Assembly (NCBI RefSeq): GCF_000067165.1
Contig: NC_010162.1
Location: forward strand, 7,385,001 to 7,449,000
DNA length: 64,000 nucleotides
Direction of reading: 5' to 3'
Source of the DNA: Sorangium cellulosum So ce56
GTDB taxonomy: Bacteria; Myxococcota_A; Polyangia; Polyangiales; Polyangiaceae
The notes beneath the pieces are model-generated. The model was not told the origin of the DNA. It ran no database searches and saw nothing but the letters and a program-made list of their open reading frames with translations. The stretch's first letter is position 1. The number at the start of each line of letters is the position of its first letter. Positions 34,304-42,501 of the stretch are shown here, one piece after another. A program made the position numbers and the translations under genes.

Positions 34304-35771
34304 GGCCGCTCCCGGCCGCCTCGAACGTGTAGGCGACGCCGAGCCCGACGACGTTCGCTCGGGCGCTGTAGGCGCCGCCATTGATGGTGTTCGGGTTCTC
34401 CGGCGGATTGGCCCGCACCGGGCTCACCGGCGGGAGCCGCGCCTCCCTCGGATCGACCCTCACGTCCGCGGCGAAGGCGTGCGCGTAGCTCGCGTCGAGG
34501 CGCCACCGGCCGAGGTGGACGCCGAGGCCGGCCGCCGTCGTCAGCTTCGTCGCGTCGATCGTGAGGACCGACAGGTACCCGGGCGGGACGGCGCTCTGCT
34601 CGAGGCTCACGCCGGCGCGCAGATCCCACCGCGCGCCCGCGAGATCGAAGGAATACTCGCCCCCGAGCCTCGCCGAGAGCGAGCTCTCGAACCGCCGCGG
34701 GAACGAGACGGCTGGCACGCGGAACTCCTCCGGGAAGCCGGCGACGTTCCGGAGCACCACGCCGTCGGGCTCGACGAGGATGTCGTCGTGCATGCTCCAG
34801 CCCTCGACGCCGAGCCCGAGCTCCACGCGCAGGTCGTCCACGACCCGCGCCTCCACGCCGGCGCGGAGGATCCACGGCAGGTCGAACGCGACGTCGGCGT
34901 CCTCGCCCTCCTGGACGGCGCGCTCGAAGACGGGCGCCGCCGGGAGCCGCGCCCTGAATTTGGCGGGCGCGCGCACCCAGATGGGCAGCTGGAAGGCCAG
35001 GCCGACGCGCCAGCGCGGCGTCGGGACGAAGAGCGCCCCGAGCTGGCCCGTGGGCGCCACGATGGGCGCGACGCTGAGCTCGGAATGGATGTCCCACTCC
35101 GGATCTTCGGGCGCGCAGAACATCCGCTCCGGGAGGCACCCGGAGACCACCATCCGGCTGTTGAACGCGCCGACCAGCGCGCCGAGCCCGGCGCCGAAGC
35201 GCCATTCGGGCGACGGCGCGTACGCCGCCCCGACGCCCACGAGGGCGAGCGCGGAGCCCTCGAGCGTGAGCAGCGCGTAGCGCTGGGGCGCCGGCATGCC
35301 GTTCACCTGCTCCGGATAGCTGGAGAGGGCCGCGTACGGCGCCCACACCCCGCCCCAGACGACCCACCGCGGATCGACCTTGAACGACGCCGCCAGCGTG
35401 GGGATCGGCAGCACCGGCGCGCTGCCGGTCACCGGCTCCATCGTCTGCACGAAGCTCGCGCCCGTCGGCTCGCCGGTGTTCGGGTCGACCTGCCGTACGA
35501 TCGCCTGGCGCGTGTGCCGGCTGCGCCACTCGAAGAGCCCGACGTCGAACAGGACCTGGGTGCCGGCCTCGTAGACGCCCGCGGGGTTGTAGGCGATCGC
35601 CCCGAGATCGTCGCCGCCGGCGATGTACGCCCCGCCGCGGGACGACGGGCGGACGCCGCGGTCGGTGAAGTACAGCCCGGCGGCGCCGGCGTCGCCCGCG
35701 GGCAGGAGGAGCGCGCCCGCGGCGAACGCCACGGAGAGCACGGCGCGGATCGTGGGCGTTTGCACGTGCAT
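34269..35771 (-). CDS. FadL/OmpP1-like outer-membrane transporter
   Basis: The product is 500 residues. ATG 35771 shares one base with the upstream stop (TGATG), which indicates translational coupling; the much longer open frame to 39557 is antisense-like shadow and is rejected. A signal peptide (RAVLSVAFAAGALLLPAGDA) is followed by the FadL N-terminal plug motif GGAYIAGGDDLGAIAYNPAG. The rest is beta-barrel with alternating aromatic strands and ends VVGLGVAYTFEAAGSG. A 16-residue tail follows the expected terminal aromatic, and the DNA encoding it overlaps the convergent neighbour. FadL proteins import hydrophobic compounds across the outer membrane. Confidence 0.85.
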   Translation of the reverse strand: MHVQTPTIRAVLSVAFAAGALLLPAGDAGAAGLYFTDRGVRPSSRGGAYIAGGDDLGAIAYNPAGVYEAGTQVLFDVGLFEWRSRHTRQAIVRQVDPNTGEPTGASFVQTMEPVTGSAPVLPIPTLAASFKVDPRWVVWGGVWAPYAALSSYPEQVNGMPAPQRYALLTLEGSALALVGVGAAYAPSPEWRFGAGLGALVGAFNSRMVVSGCLPERMFCAPEDPEWDIHSELSVAPIVAPTGQLGALFVPTPRWRVGLAFQLPIWVRAPAKFRARLPAAPVFERAVQEGEDADVAFDLPWILRAGVEARVVDDLRVELGLGVEGWSMHDDILVEPDGVVLRNVAGFPEEFRVPAVSFPRRFESSLSARLGGEYSFDLAGARWDLRAGVSLEQSAVPPGYLSVLTIDATKLTTAAGLGVHLGRWRLDASYAHAFAADVRVDPREARLPPVSPVRANPPENPNTINGGAYSARANVVGLGVAYTFEAAGSGPIRPAARAAAP

Positions 35772-38700
35772 CACTCGTGCGGCCGGTTCTTGACGATGGC
35801 GTAGATCTGCTCGAGCCCGCGGGTCTCGTCCGTCAGGAAGTCCCTGGCCGAGACAAATAGCTGTCGGTAGTCCTCCGCCGTCAGCGGCGCGCCGCTCCCG
35901 GCCTCGATGCGGTTCACGTCCGCGAACGCGTCGAGGAACACGTCGAGCGGCGCTCGGCCGTCCGCCATCGGCGTCACGAGCGCCGGGAGCACGTGCTCCA
36001 TCGCGCGATACCTGTCGTAGCGATCGTCGTTGAGCGCCTTCAGCGCGTCGAGCCCCGCGCCGGCCGCGCCCGGCCCGCCGGCGCCCCCCGCCGGGGTCAG
36101 CGCGGTCGACGCGGCCTTCAGGATCCGGCGCAAGGCGTCGTCGTCGGCGAGGAGCTGGAGGCCGTCGGCGAGCGTCGTCGGCAGCGCCTGGAACGGGGCG
36201 CCGGCTGCGTCCGCGTCGAGCAGGTAGGTGAGGAACCGCTCGATCTCCCGCCGCGCCGGCTCGTGGGCGCGGACTGCCTCCATCACGTCGACGGCGGCGG
36301 CGAACAGCGGGTGGCTCAGGAGGTCGCTCACCGTGGCGCCGATCTCCTTCTGCGCCCAGGCGCACCGCCCCGCCGTCTCGCGATCGGGGCAGCGGGCGTT
36401 CAGCTGCTCGCGGAGGACGCGCAGGACGAGGGCGCCCATCCTCGGGAGCGCGCGGTTCTTGAACCGGGCCTCGGGCCCCGACCCCTCGACCGCGAGCAGC
36501 GCATCGACGAGCTCGTCCACGCCGCGCTTCCACTGGCCCTCGCGCTCGGCGGCGTCGGGCGCGTTGCGCTGCGCGAAGCGCGCGTCGATGCCGTTCAGAG
36601 CGCCGGCGAGGAGGGTGAACACGGTGAGCTGGTCCTGGACCCGGCCATCCGCCCACGTGGCCTTCTTCTTCCCCCAGCGGTCGGTCATTCCCACGCCGGC
36701 CGCGTAGCGGGCGCTGAAGAGGATGCGCGCGAGCTTCTCGATGACCTGGGCCTTCGTCAGCGGCCGATCTGCCGCGGGGCCGCGCCGCACGGTCACGGAC
36801 GTGTCGCGCGCCATCCGGGCGAACGCCACCGACGACGCCAGGACGTCCTCGGCCCGGAGCGCGTCGGCCAGGAGCGGCTCGTAGCTGTTGACCCCTGCCT
36901 CCGAGCAGTACGCGGTGTTGGTCTCGGGCGATCCGGCCTTGATGCACTCCGGCCCGTGCTCCTTGCCCGGCCAGTGGCGGTACGCCGTGCTGAAGAGATC
37001 GGTCAGGATCGCCTCGCCGGTGGTGCCGGGGTCGACGTCGGCGAACGCCTTCACGATGGGGCCCAGGTACGCGGCGAGGCCGAGCTGCTCCAGGAGGTAG
37101 GTCGTCCCCGGGTGGCGCACCCGGATCAGGTTCTCCGGGGAGCTGCACTCGTTCACGCCGAGCGCGTTCCTGGGGCAATGGATCGTGCCGGCCGGCTCGA
37201 GCGTCCCCGAGATGAACAGGTTCGTCGCCAGGTTCGCGCCGGCCCGGAAGGGATCCAGGTCCGGCAGCCCCGGGAACCTGTCCGAGTCCGCCCCGAAGTA
37301 GATGAGCCGGCTGAGCGCGGCCGGCGTGGGGCGGCTCGTCAGGCCGACGATGCCGCTGGAGTCCACGAGCACCGAGTCGGTCACGAGCAGCGCCAGGGCC
37401 GAGGGCTTCACCTCGAGCTCGGCCCGCTTCGGGTCCCCGTCGGGGAGGAGCGAGTCGAGGTAGAAGGCCGCCAGGTCGTCGATCTGGAACAGCTCGCACT
37501 CGGCGAACTCGACGAACGGCACCGTGACCTCGAAGGCGCTCACCACGGCGCCCTCCTTGTTGCACTGCCTGACGCCGGCGGTGTCGTGCATGAGCTGCAT
37601 CAGCCGCTCCATGCCCGAGCGGTTGTCGCCGCCCCTCGGCTTCTTCGGGTCGATCGGCGTCTTCGGGGCCGCCGTCGACGGCGCCCCGACCGTGAGGTTG
37701 ATGGCCGGGCCGTTCAGGTCCGCCGGGTTGTACGCGTACTGGTCGCGGGTCGTGAGCATCGCCGCGATCGCGTCGCCCGCGTGCCGCGCGCTGCCGTGCG
37801 GGGTGAGGAGCGCGCCGCCCGCGATCGCCTCGAGCAAGCGCGCCACGAGCCCCGGCCGCTCCACGGCCCCGCCGAGCACCGCCGCGAGCTCGTCCCAGAG
37901 CGGCGCCTCGCCGTCGATCCGCGCGGGGGCCTCCTTGCCCTGGGCGGCCAGCCGGTCGTGCTCGCGGGCGACGTCCCGGATGCGCAGCGCCGCGGCCGTC
38001 ATGCGCGCGAGCTCCGCCTCGCGGTTCTCCAGCAGATCGATGAGCGTGAGCAGGAGGACGTCCGAGTCCTTGTCGGCGAGCACCTGGCCGACCGCGTGCG
38101 CGAGGTCGGCGAGCGGCGAGTCCTCGCCGCGGAAGCGGCGGTACGACAGGCAGCCGTCGCACCGCTCGTCCGCCGGCACGAGCCTGCCGCGGCGGACGTC
38201 GTAGCGGGCCTCCTCGCGATCGCCGAAGAGCAGGTACGCGCCGGAGAGCGCGTACATGAGCCCTTCGTGCTCGGTCTTCCACGGCTCCGGATCGCCCTTG
38301 CCCGCGTACCGGGTCCCGTCGACGAGCGGCACGATCGACCGCAGCGCCGCGCCGAGGACGGTGCGGGAGGTGTCGACGTAGGCGTAGAGCTCCGGCGAGA
38401 GGCCCCCGAACGGGTCCCGCGGCGGCTCGGTGACGCCGGGGATGGCGAACGGCGGTTCGATCGCGAGCGGCGCGCCGGTCCTGTCCACGAACCTGCCGGA
38501 CGCGTCGACGTCGGCGAGGCCGTCGCCGTCCGCGTCGGCGAAGGGCGCGGGGACCCCGTCGCCCTGGGGGAGGACCCACCCGCGCCCATCGCGGCGGGCG
38601 ATGAAGATCGACGGCGGCGCGGCGAGCTCGGGGTGCTCCGCGAGCAGCGCCGCCTGCGCGAGCTCCAGGGTCGTGCGCGGGCGGCTCGGCTGCGCGGTGG

Positions 38701-39640
38701 CGGCGTCGATCGCGAGCGGGGCCCGCTCCGGCAGCGACAGCGTGGCCAGCTCCTGCTCGCCGGCGGCGAGCAGCGCCTGGAGCGCGGGCGCCCCCGGGCC
38801 GCCGGGGCCGAGCACGTCGAGCGCCGCCACGGTCATCGGGCGCAGCCCGGGGTACGCGAGCGCCGCGCCCGCGATGCCGAGCCCCACCTCCGCCGAGCGA
38901 TAGCCCTGGCGCCCCCAGATGCTCGCCAGCGCACAGACGGGCGTTTCCCGCCCCTCTGCCCGGTCGCAGGCGATCGGCGCCCGCTCCCGCTGCCTCTGCT
39001 GGTCGCCCTCCTCTTCTTCTTCCGGTTCCGGCCTCGCGCTCTCCTCGCCGCCGTGGAGGAGCGCGTCGAGGAGCCGGGCGATCCCCCGGGTCGACGCGGG
39101 CAGGACCGCCGGCCCCGCCGCGTCGAACGGGTTCGTCTCGTAGAGCGGCGCGAGCGTCTGCGAGAGGCTCAGGACGGCATCGTGCAGCCGGATCTTGCCG
39201 CCCCCCTCGCCGGGCGCGACGTTGTCGATCTCGATGTCCGGCACCGCGGCGTTGACGGCGTCCACGAGGGCGTTGCGCCACCGCGCCATGGCCTCCACCT
39301 TGGCCACGCCCAGCCTGCGCGCCTGCTCCGCCCGCTCGCCCGAGACCGGCGGGAGCAGCGAGACGTCGACCGCGTCCTCGTACCGGCCCTCGCGGTCGTA
39401 GTGACAGACGCGCTGGTACGAGGCGCCCGTGTGGTCCTCGTGGAGGCTCGACGCGCCCACACGGTCGCAGAGCATGCCGAAGACGTCGTCGCCCAGCCCG
39501 CCGCCCTCCGTGACCTTGGGAGGCGCCACCCGCGTCGTGTCGAGCGGCTCGTGACACGAAGCGATGGCCCCGCCGGCCGAGACGAGCGCGACCAGCCGGA
39601 GTACGACAGCGGCCGAGGAACCCAGCGCGCGCCTGCGCAT
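35771..39640 (-). CDS. 1,289-residue lipoprotein of unknown function
   Basis: The signal ends in VSAGGAIASC, a good lipobox. The body is mostly predicted helical with scattered conserved-looking blocks: GMLCDRVGASSLHEDHTGAS, FADADGDGLADVDASGRFVD (a calcium-binding-like Asp loop), DERCDGCLSYRRFRGEDSP, YNPADLNGPAINLTVG, DTAGVRQCNKEGAVVSAFEV, NALGVNECSSPENLIRV and ARCPDRETAGRCAWAQKEIG. An acidic run (EPEEEEEGDQQRQRE) lies near residue 215. I do not recognise the family. It is translationally coupled to the FadL-like porin, so the two probably work together at the outer membrane, perhaps in uptake or export of a hydrophobic compound (inference). Confidence 0.8.
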   Translation of the reverse strand: MRRRALGSSAAVVLRLVALVSAGGAIASCHEPLDTTRVAPPKVTEGGGLGDDVFGMLCDRVGASSLHEDHTGASYQRVCHYDREGRYEDAVDVSLLPPVSGERAEQARRLGVAKVEAMARWRNALVDAVNAAVPDIEIDNVAPGEGGGKIRLHDAVLSLSQTLAPLYETNPFDAAGPAVLPASTRGIARLLDALLHGGEESARPEPEEEEEGDQQRQRERAPIACDRAEGRETPVCALASIWGRQGYRSAEVGLGIAGAALAYPGLRPMTVAALDVLGPGGPGAPALQALLAAGEQELATLSLPERAPLAIDAATAQPSRPRTTLELAQAALLAEHPELAAPPSIFIARRDGRGWVLPQGDGVPAPFADADGDGLADVDASGRFVDRTGAPLAIEPPFAIPGVTEPPRDPFGGLSPELYAYVDTSRTVLGAALRSIVPLVDGTRYAGKGDPEPWKTEHEGLMYALSGAYLLFGDREEARYDVRRGRLVPADERCDGCLSYRRFRGEDSPLADLAHAVGQVLADKDSDVLLLTLIDLLENREAELARMTAAALRIRDVAREHDRLAAQGKEAPARIDGEAPLWDELAAVLGGAVERPGLVARLLEAIAGGALLTPHGSARHAGDAIAAMLTTRDQYAYNPADLNGPAINLTVGAPSTAAPKTPIDPKKPRGGDNRSGMERLMQLMHDTAGVRQCNKEGAVVSAFEVTVPFVEFAECELFQIDDLAAFYLDSLLPDGDPKRAELEVKPSALALLVTDSVLVDSSGIVGLTSRPTPAALSRLIYFGADSDRFPGLPDLDPFRAGANLATNLFISGTLEPAGTIHCPRNALGVNECSSPENLIRVRHPGTTYLLEQLGLAAYLGPIVKAFADVDPGTTGEAILTDLFSTAYRHWPGKEHGPECIKAGSPETNTAYCSEAGVNSYEPLLADALRAEDVLASSVAFARMARDTSVTVRRGPAADRPLTKAQVIEKLARILFSARYAAGVGMTDRWGKKKATWADGRVQDQLTVFTLLAGALNGIDARFAQRNAPDAAEREGQWKRGVDELVDALLAVEGSGPEARFKNRALPRMGALVLRVLREQLNARCPDRETAGRCAWAQKEIGATVSDLLSHPLFAAAVDVMEAVRAHEPARREIERFLTYLLDADAAGAPFQALPTTLADGLQLLADDDALRRILKAASTALTPAGGAGGPGAAGAGLDALKALNDDRYDRYRAMEHVLPALVTPMADGRAPLDVFLDAFADVNRIEAGSGAPLTAEDYRQLFVSARDFLTDETRGLEQIYAIVKNRPHE

Positions 39641-39816
39641 GACGACAACCTCCCCCAGTTGCCCCCAGGGTAAACTATTCCACTCCAGGTGCGTAGGGGC
39701 TTGGCGCCCCTGCGGGGGTCAGGTGGGTGACACCGGAGCGCGCGTTCTCCAGTTCTCCAGCGTCACTGCGCTGCGACGAGGACGGCGGCGGGCTCGTGGG
39801 TATACGCTGCGGAGCG

Positions 39817-41238
39817 ATGGCGACCCAACCCACCCCGCTCACCGCTGTCGTTCTCGCTGCTGGACAAGGGACTCGGATGAAGAGCGCCCGGCCGAAGGTG
39901 CTCCACGAGCTCTGCGGCCGGCCGATGCTCCATTACGTCGTCGACGCGGCGCTGGCCGCCGGCGCCTCCGACGTCGTGGTCGTCGTCGGCCACGGCCGGG
40001 ACGAGGTCTCGGCGGCCCTGGACAAGGCGTTCGGCGCCCAGGGGAAGAAGGTCCGCACCGCGCTCCAGCCCCAGCAGCGCGGCACGGGCGACGCGGTGCG
40101 CTGCGCCATGCCGCACATCGACGCGACCTCCGAGGCGATCCTGATCCTGTGCGGCGACACGCCGCTGCTCGATCCGGAGCAGCTCACGCAGCTCCGCGGG
40201 GCGCTCGACCGCGCGGGCGACGCGCCGATCGCGATGCTCACCGCGGAGGTCTCCGATCCGACGGGGTACGGCAGGATCCTCCGCGACGCGTCGGGCCGGG
40301 TCATCGGCATCCGCGAGCACAAGGACGCGACGGCGGAGGAGCGCGCGATCACCGAGGTGAACCCCGGCGTGTACCTCGCCCGCAGCGGGTTCCTCGGGCG
40401 CGCGCTGGCGGGGCTGACGACGGACAACGCGCAGGGCGAGCTCTACCTGACCGACATCGTCGCGCAGGCGGCGAAGGCCGGCGGCGCCGCGGCGGTCGTG
40501 GCCAGGGACGTCGGCTCGCTCGTGGGCATCAACGACCGCGCGCAGCTCGCCGCCGCCGAGGAGGTGCTTTACGGCCGCATCGCCGACCGGCTGCGCAAGA
40601 GCGGCGTCACGATCCGCACGAGCGCCCGCATCGACGCGGGCGTGCTCGTCGAGCCGGACGCCGTGATCGAGCACGCCGTGGTCCTGCGGGGCCGGACGCG
40701 CGTCGGCGCGGGGGCGCGGATCGACGTGGGCTCGGTCCTCACGGACGTTGTCGTCGAGGCGGGCGCCTCGGTGAAGCCGTACACGGTCGCCTCGCAGTCG
40801 TCGATCGGCGCCGGCGCGCAGATCGGGCCGTTCTCGCACCTCCGCCCGGAGAGCCAGATCGAGGCCGACGCGCACATCGGCAACTTCGTCGAGACCAAGA
40901 AGACCGTGGTCCGGAAGGGCGCGAAGGCGAACCACCTCGCCTACCTCGGCGACGGCGACATCGGCGAGGGCGCGAACGTCGGCGCCGGGACGATCTTCTG
41001 CAACTACGACGGCTTCCGGAAGCACCGGACCGAGATCGGCGCCGGCGCCTTCATCGGCAGCGACTCGCAGATCGTCGCCCCGGTGAAGATCGGCGCGGGC
41101 GCCTACGTGGCGACGGGCACGACCGTGACCCGCGACGTGCCGGACGAGGCGCTGGCGATCGGCCGGGTGAAGCAGGAGAACAAGGAGGGCTACGCGACGC
41201 GGCTCAAGGCGCGGCTGAAGGACGCGGCGAAGAAGTAG
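39817..41238 (+). CDS. glmU: bifunctional GlmU (UDP-GlcNAc pyrophosphorylase / GlcN-1-P acetyltransferase)
   Basis: Makes UDP-GlcNAc for peptidoglycan and LPS. The product is 473 residues from ATG 39817. The uridylyltransferase domain has AVVLAAGQGTRMKSARPKVL, LQPQQRGTGDAVRCAM, LCGDTPLLDP, DPTGYGRILRD and EVNPGVYLA. The acetyltransferase left-handed helix starts near 255 and includes GPFSHLRPESQIEADAHIGN, KANHLAYLGDGDIGEGANVG and GTIFCNYDGFRKHRTEIGAG. The catalytic His is in NHLAYLGD. It is complete and of normal length. It stands alone, with a 37-bp gap to the next gene. Confidence 0.96.
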   Translation: MATQPTPLTAVVLAAGQGTRMKSARPKVLHELCGRPMLHYVVDAALAAGASDVVVVVGHGRDEVSAALDKAFGAQGKKVRTALQPQQRGTGDAVRCAMPHIDATSEAILILCGDTPLLDPEQLTQLRGALDRAGDAPIAMLTAEVSDPTGYGRILRDASGRVIGIREHKDATAEERAITEVNPGVYLARSGFLGRALAGLTTDNAQGELYLTDIVAQAAKAGGAAAVVARDVGSLVGINDRAQLAAAEEVLYGRIADRLRKSGVTIRTSARIDAGVLVEPDAVIEHAVVLRGRTRVGAGARIDVGSVLTDVVVEAGASVKPYTVASQSSIGAGAQIGPFSHLRPESQIEADAHIGNFVETKKTVVRKGAKANHLAYLGDGDIGEGANVGAGTIFCNYDGFRKHRTEIGAGAFIGSDSQIVAPVKIGAGAYVATGTTVTRDVPDEALAIGRVKQENKEGYATRLKARLKDAAKK

Positions 41239-41275
41239 GCCCTGAAGGGTGGGGGGGGCCGGTGGGGGGGCGTGG

Positions 41276-41596
41276 ATGACGTGGGCGACCAAGTACATCG
41301 AGCAGCTGAGGCAGGGGCAGACCGTCTCGTTTCGGCCGACGGGCAACTCCATGCAGGGCCGCATCGCGTCGCGGCAGCTGGTCACGGTGGCGCCGATCTC
41401 GACGCCCCCACGGGTCGGCGACGTGGTGCTCTGCAAGGTCGAGGGGAAGCAGTGGCTGCACCTGGTCTCCGCCGTCGGCGCGGACGGGCGCTTCCAGATC
41501 AGCAACAACAAGGGCCACGTGAATGGCTGGACGACCCGAGCGAACATCTTCGGGATCGTCACGCATGTGGATGGCGTCGCTGAGAAGCGCAGGTGA
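41276..41596 (+). CDS. small S24/S26-like peptidase-fold protein
   Basis: The product is 106 residues from ATG 41276. SFRPTGNSMQGRIASRQLVT matches the GxSM nucleophile box of signal-peptidase/LexA-type folds, and RVGDVVLCKVEGKQWLHLVS the following GDxV strand. The basic residue that normally follows (KRV) reads LHLV here, so the catalytic Lys is not evident and the protein may be an inactive or substrate-binding variant. There is no membrane segment and no DNA-binding domain. The gene follows glmU and precedes a 322-bp gap containing a CRP-type palindrome. Confidence 0.65.
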   Translation: MTWATKYIEQLRQGQTVSFRPTGNSMQGRIASRQLVTVAPISTPPRVGDVVLCKVEGKQWLHLVSAVGADGRFQISNNKGHVNGWTTRANIFGIVTHVDGVAEKRR

Positions 41597-41882
41597 CCGA
41601 CCAGAAGCGGGCGAGGTCGACGTGGCCCGTGCTGTTCACGCACGGTGAGGGGCGGTAGCGAGGCGACCGGCCGACCCGCCGGGATCACACCTCCCGGCGC
41701 CGGAGCCACGCGGCGAGCGCATCGGCGATCCGGCCCGAGCTTCCGGCCGCGGCTGTAGCTCGGCCTCCGGCAGCGACCGCGCAGGTCATTTTCGCGCGAC
41801 GCCGGAGACCCCCGTGCTCGTCCGGCTGCAACCTGGGTCGGCTCGAATCCTCGGAGGGCACGGATCTCGCTTGTGCCCTCGT

Positions 41883-41900
41883 ATGTGATTCAGTTCACAT
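41883..41900. promoter_or_regulatory. perfect CRP/FNR-type palindrome upstream of the encapsulin operon
   Basis: ATGTGATTCAGTTCACAT has the exact TGTGA-N6-TCACA architecture plus symmetrical flanking A/T. It ends 18 nt before the first gene of the encapsulin operon. CRP/FNR-superfamily regulators bind such sites. Its close position to the start suggests repression or a leader-proximal site, unless the promoter is nearer than expected. The rest of the 41597-41918 gap holds nothing else I can identify except one CAACCTGGGT decamer at 41829. Confidence 0.6.
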
Positions 41901-41918
41901 TTGCAGGACAGGAGCCCC

Positions 41919-42098
41919 ATGCCGACGTACGAGTTCAAGTGCAACGACTACGGCGCCGAGTTCGAGGTGGTCGCGTCGCTCTCCGAGTTCGAGCGCCTGA
42001 AGCGGGAGCGCACGGTCCAGTGCACGGCCTGCGGCCGCTCGAACGTCGAGCCGGAGATCGTGGCGTTCCAGGTGCAAACGACGCGAAAGAGCGCCTAG
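41919..42098 (+). CDS. degenerate FmdB-like zinc-ribbon protein
   Basis: The product is 59 residues from ATG 41919. The start PTYEFKCNDYGAEFEVVASL and the later QCTACGRSNVEPEIVAFQV follow the FmdB zinc-ribbon layout. The first knuckle should be CxxC but reads CNDY: the second Cys is Tyr. The second knuckle CTAC is intact. Zinc binding is therefore doubtful or altered. It is the first gene of the encapsulin operon, 19 nt before the ferritin gene. A regulatory or cargo role is possible but unproven; no encapsulin targeting peptide is seen at its C-terminus. Confidence 0.75.
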   Translation: MPTYEFKCNDYGAEFEVVASLSEFERLKRERTVQCTACGRSNVEPEIVAFQVQTTRKSA

Positions 42099-42117
42099 GG
42101 CAGAAGGACGAAGCGAC

Positions 42118-42501
42118 GTGTCGAGCGAGAACTACCACGAGCTGCCCGAGCTCCTGTCCGAGGCGACCAAGGAACGGCACCGCGCGATCGTCTCGTTGAT
42201 CGAGGAGCTCGAGGCGATCGACTGGTACCAGCAGCGCGCCGAGGCGTGCTCGGACGCGGAGCTCCGTGCCGTGCTGCTCCACCACCTCGAGGAGGAGGTG
42301 GAGCACGCGATGATGAACCTCGAATGGCTCCGGCGGAACGATCGCGTCTTCCAGGAGAAGATCGACATCTACCTCAACAGCCAGGGGCCGATCACCGAGG
42401 TGGAGGCGGCCGAAGAGGCGGCGAAGCTCGGCGCCACGGCGAAGACCGGCGCCATGGCGCCGAGCGGCGCGCTCGGCATCGGGAGCCTGAAGGGGGCATG
42501 A
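42118..42501 (+). CDS. encapsulated ferritin-like cargo protein (EncFtn)
   Basis: The product is 127 residues. It oxidises Fe(II) inside an encapsulin shell. The antiparallel helices carry EELEAIDWYQQR and EEEVEHAMMNLEWLRR. By comparison with the characterised Rhodospirillum protein, the ferroxidase ligands correspond to Glu30, Glu60 and His63, with Trp36-Tyr37 conserved. A flexible Ala/Gly-rich tail ends in SGALGIGSLKGA, which matches the cargo-loading peptide (LGIGSL) that docks to the shell interior. The stop overlaps the encapsulin ATG by 4 nt (ATGA), so shell and cargo are translationally coupled. Confidence 0.93.
   Translation: MSSENYHELPELLSEATKERHRAIVSLIEELEAIDWYQQRAEACSDAELRAVLLHHLEEEVEHAMMNLEWLRRNDRVFQEKIDIYLNSQGPITEVEAAEEAAKLGATAKTGAMAPSGALGIGSLKGA

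Noticed and set aside
34269..39557. A 1,762-codon open frame on the minus strand
   Set aside because: Only the last 500 codons (FadL-like) are real. The rest runs in another frame over the 1,289-residue lipoprotein gene and is Arg/Gly/Pro-rich shadow.
35993..39673. A 1,226-codon plus-strand frame opposite the giant lipoprotein
   Set aside because: Composition is typical of antisense shadow (Arg/Gly/Val/Glu runs) and no domain, signal or ribosome-binding site is present.
41735..41865. tRNA-like signals (CTGTAGCTCGG and GGCTCGAATCC)
   Set aside because: The acceptor arms do not pair and the distances between D-like and T-like elements do not fit a tRNA.
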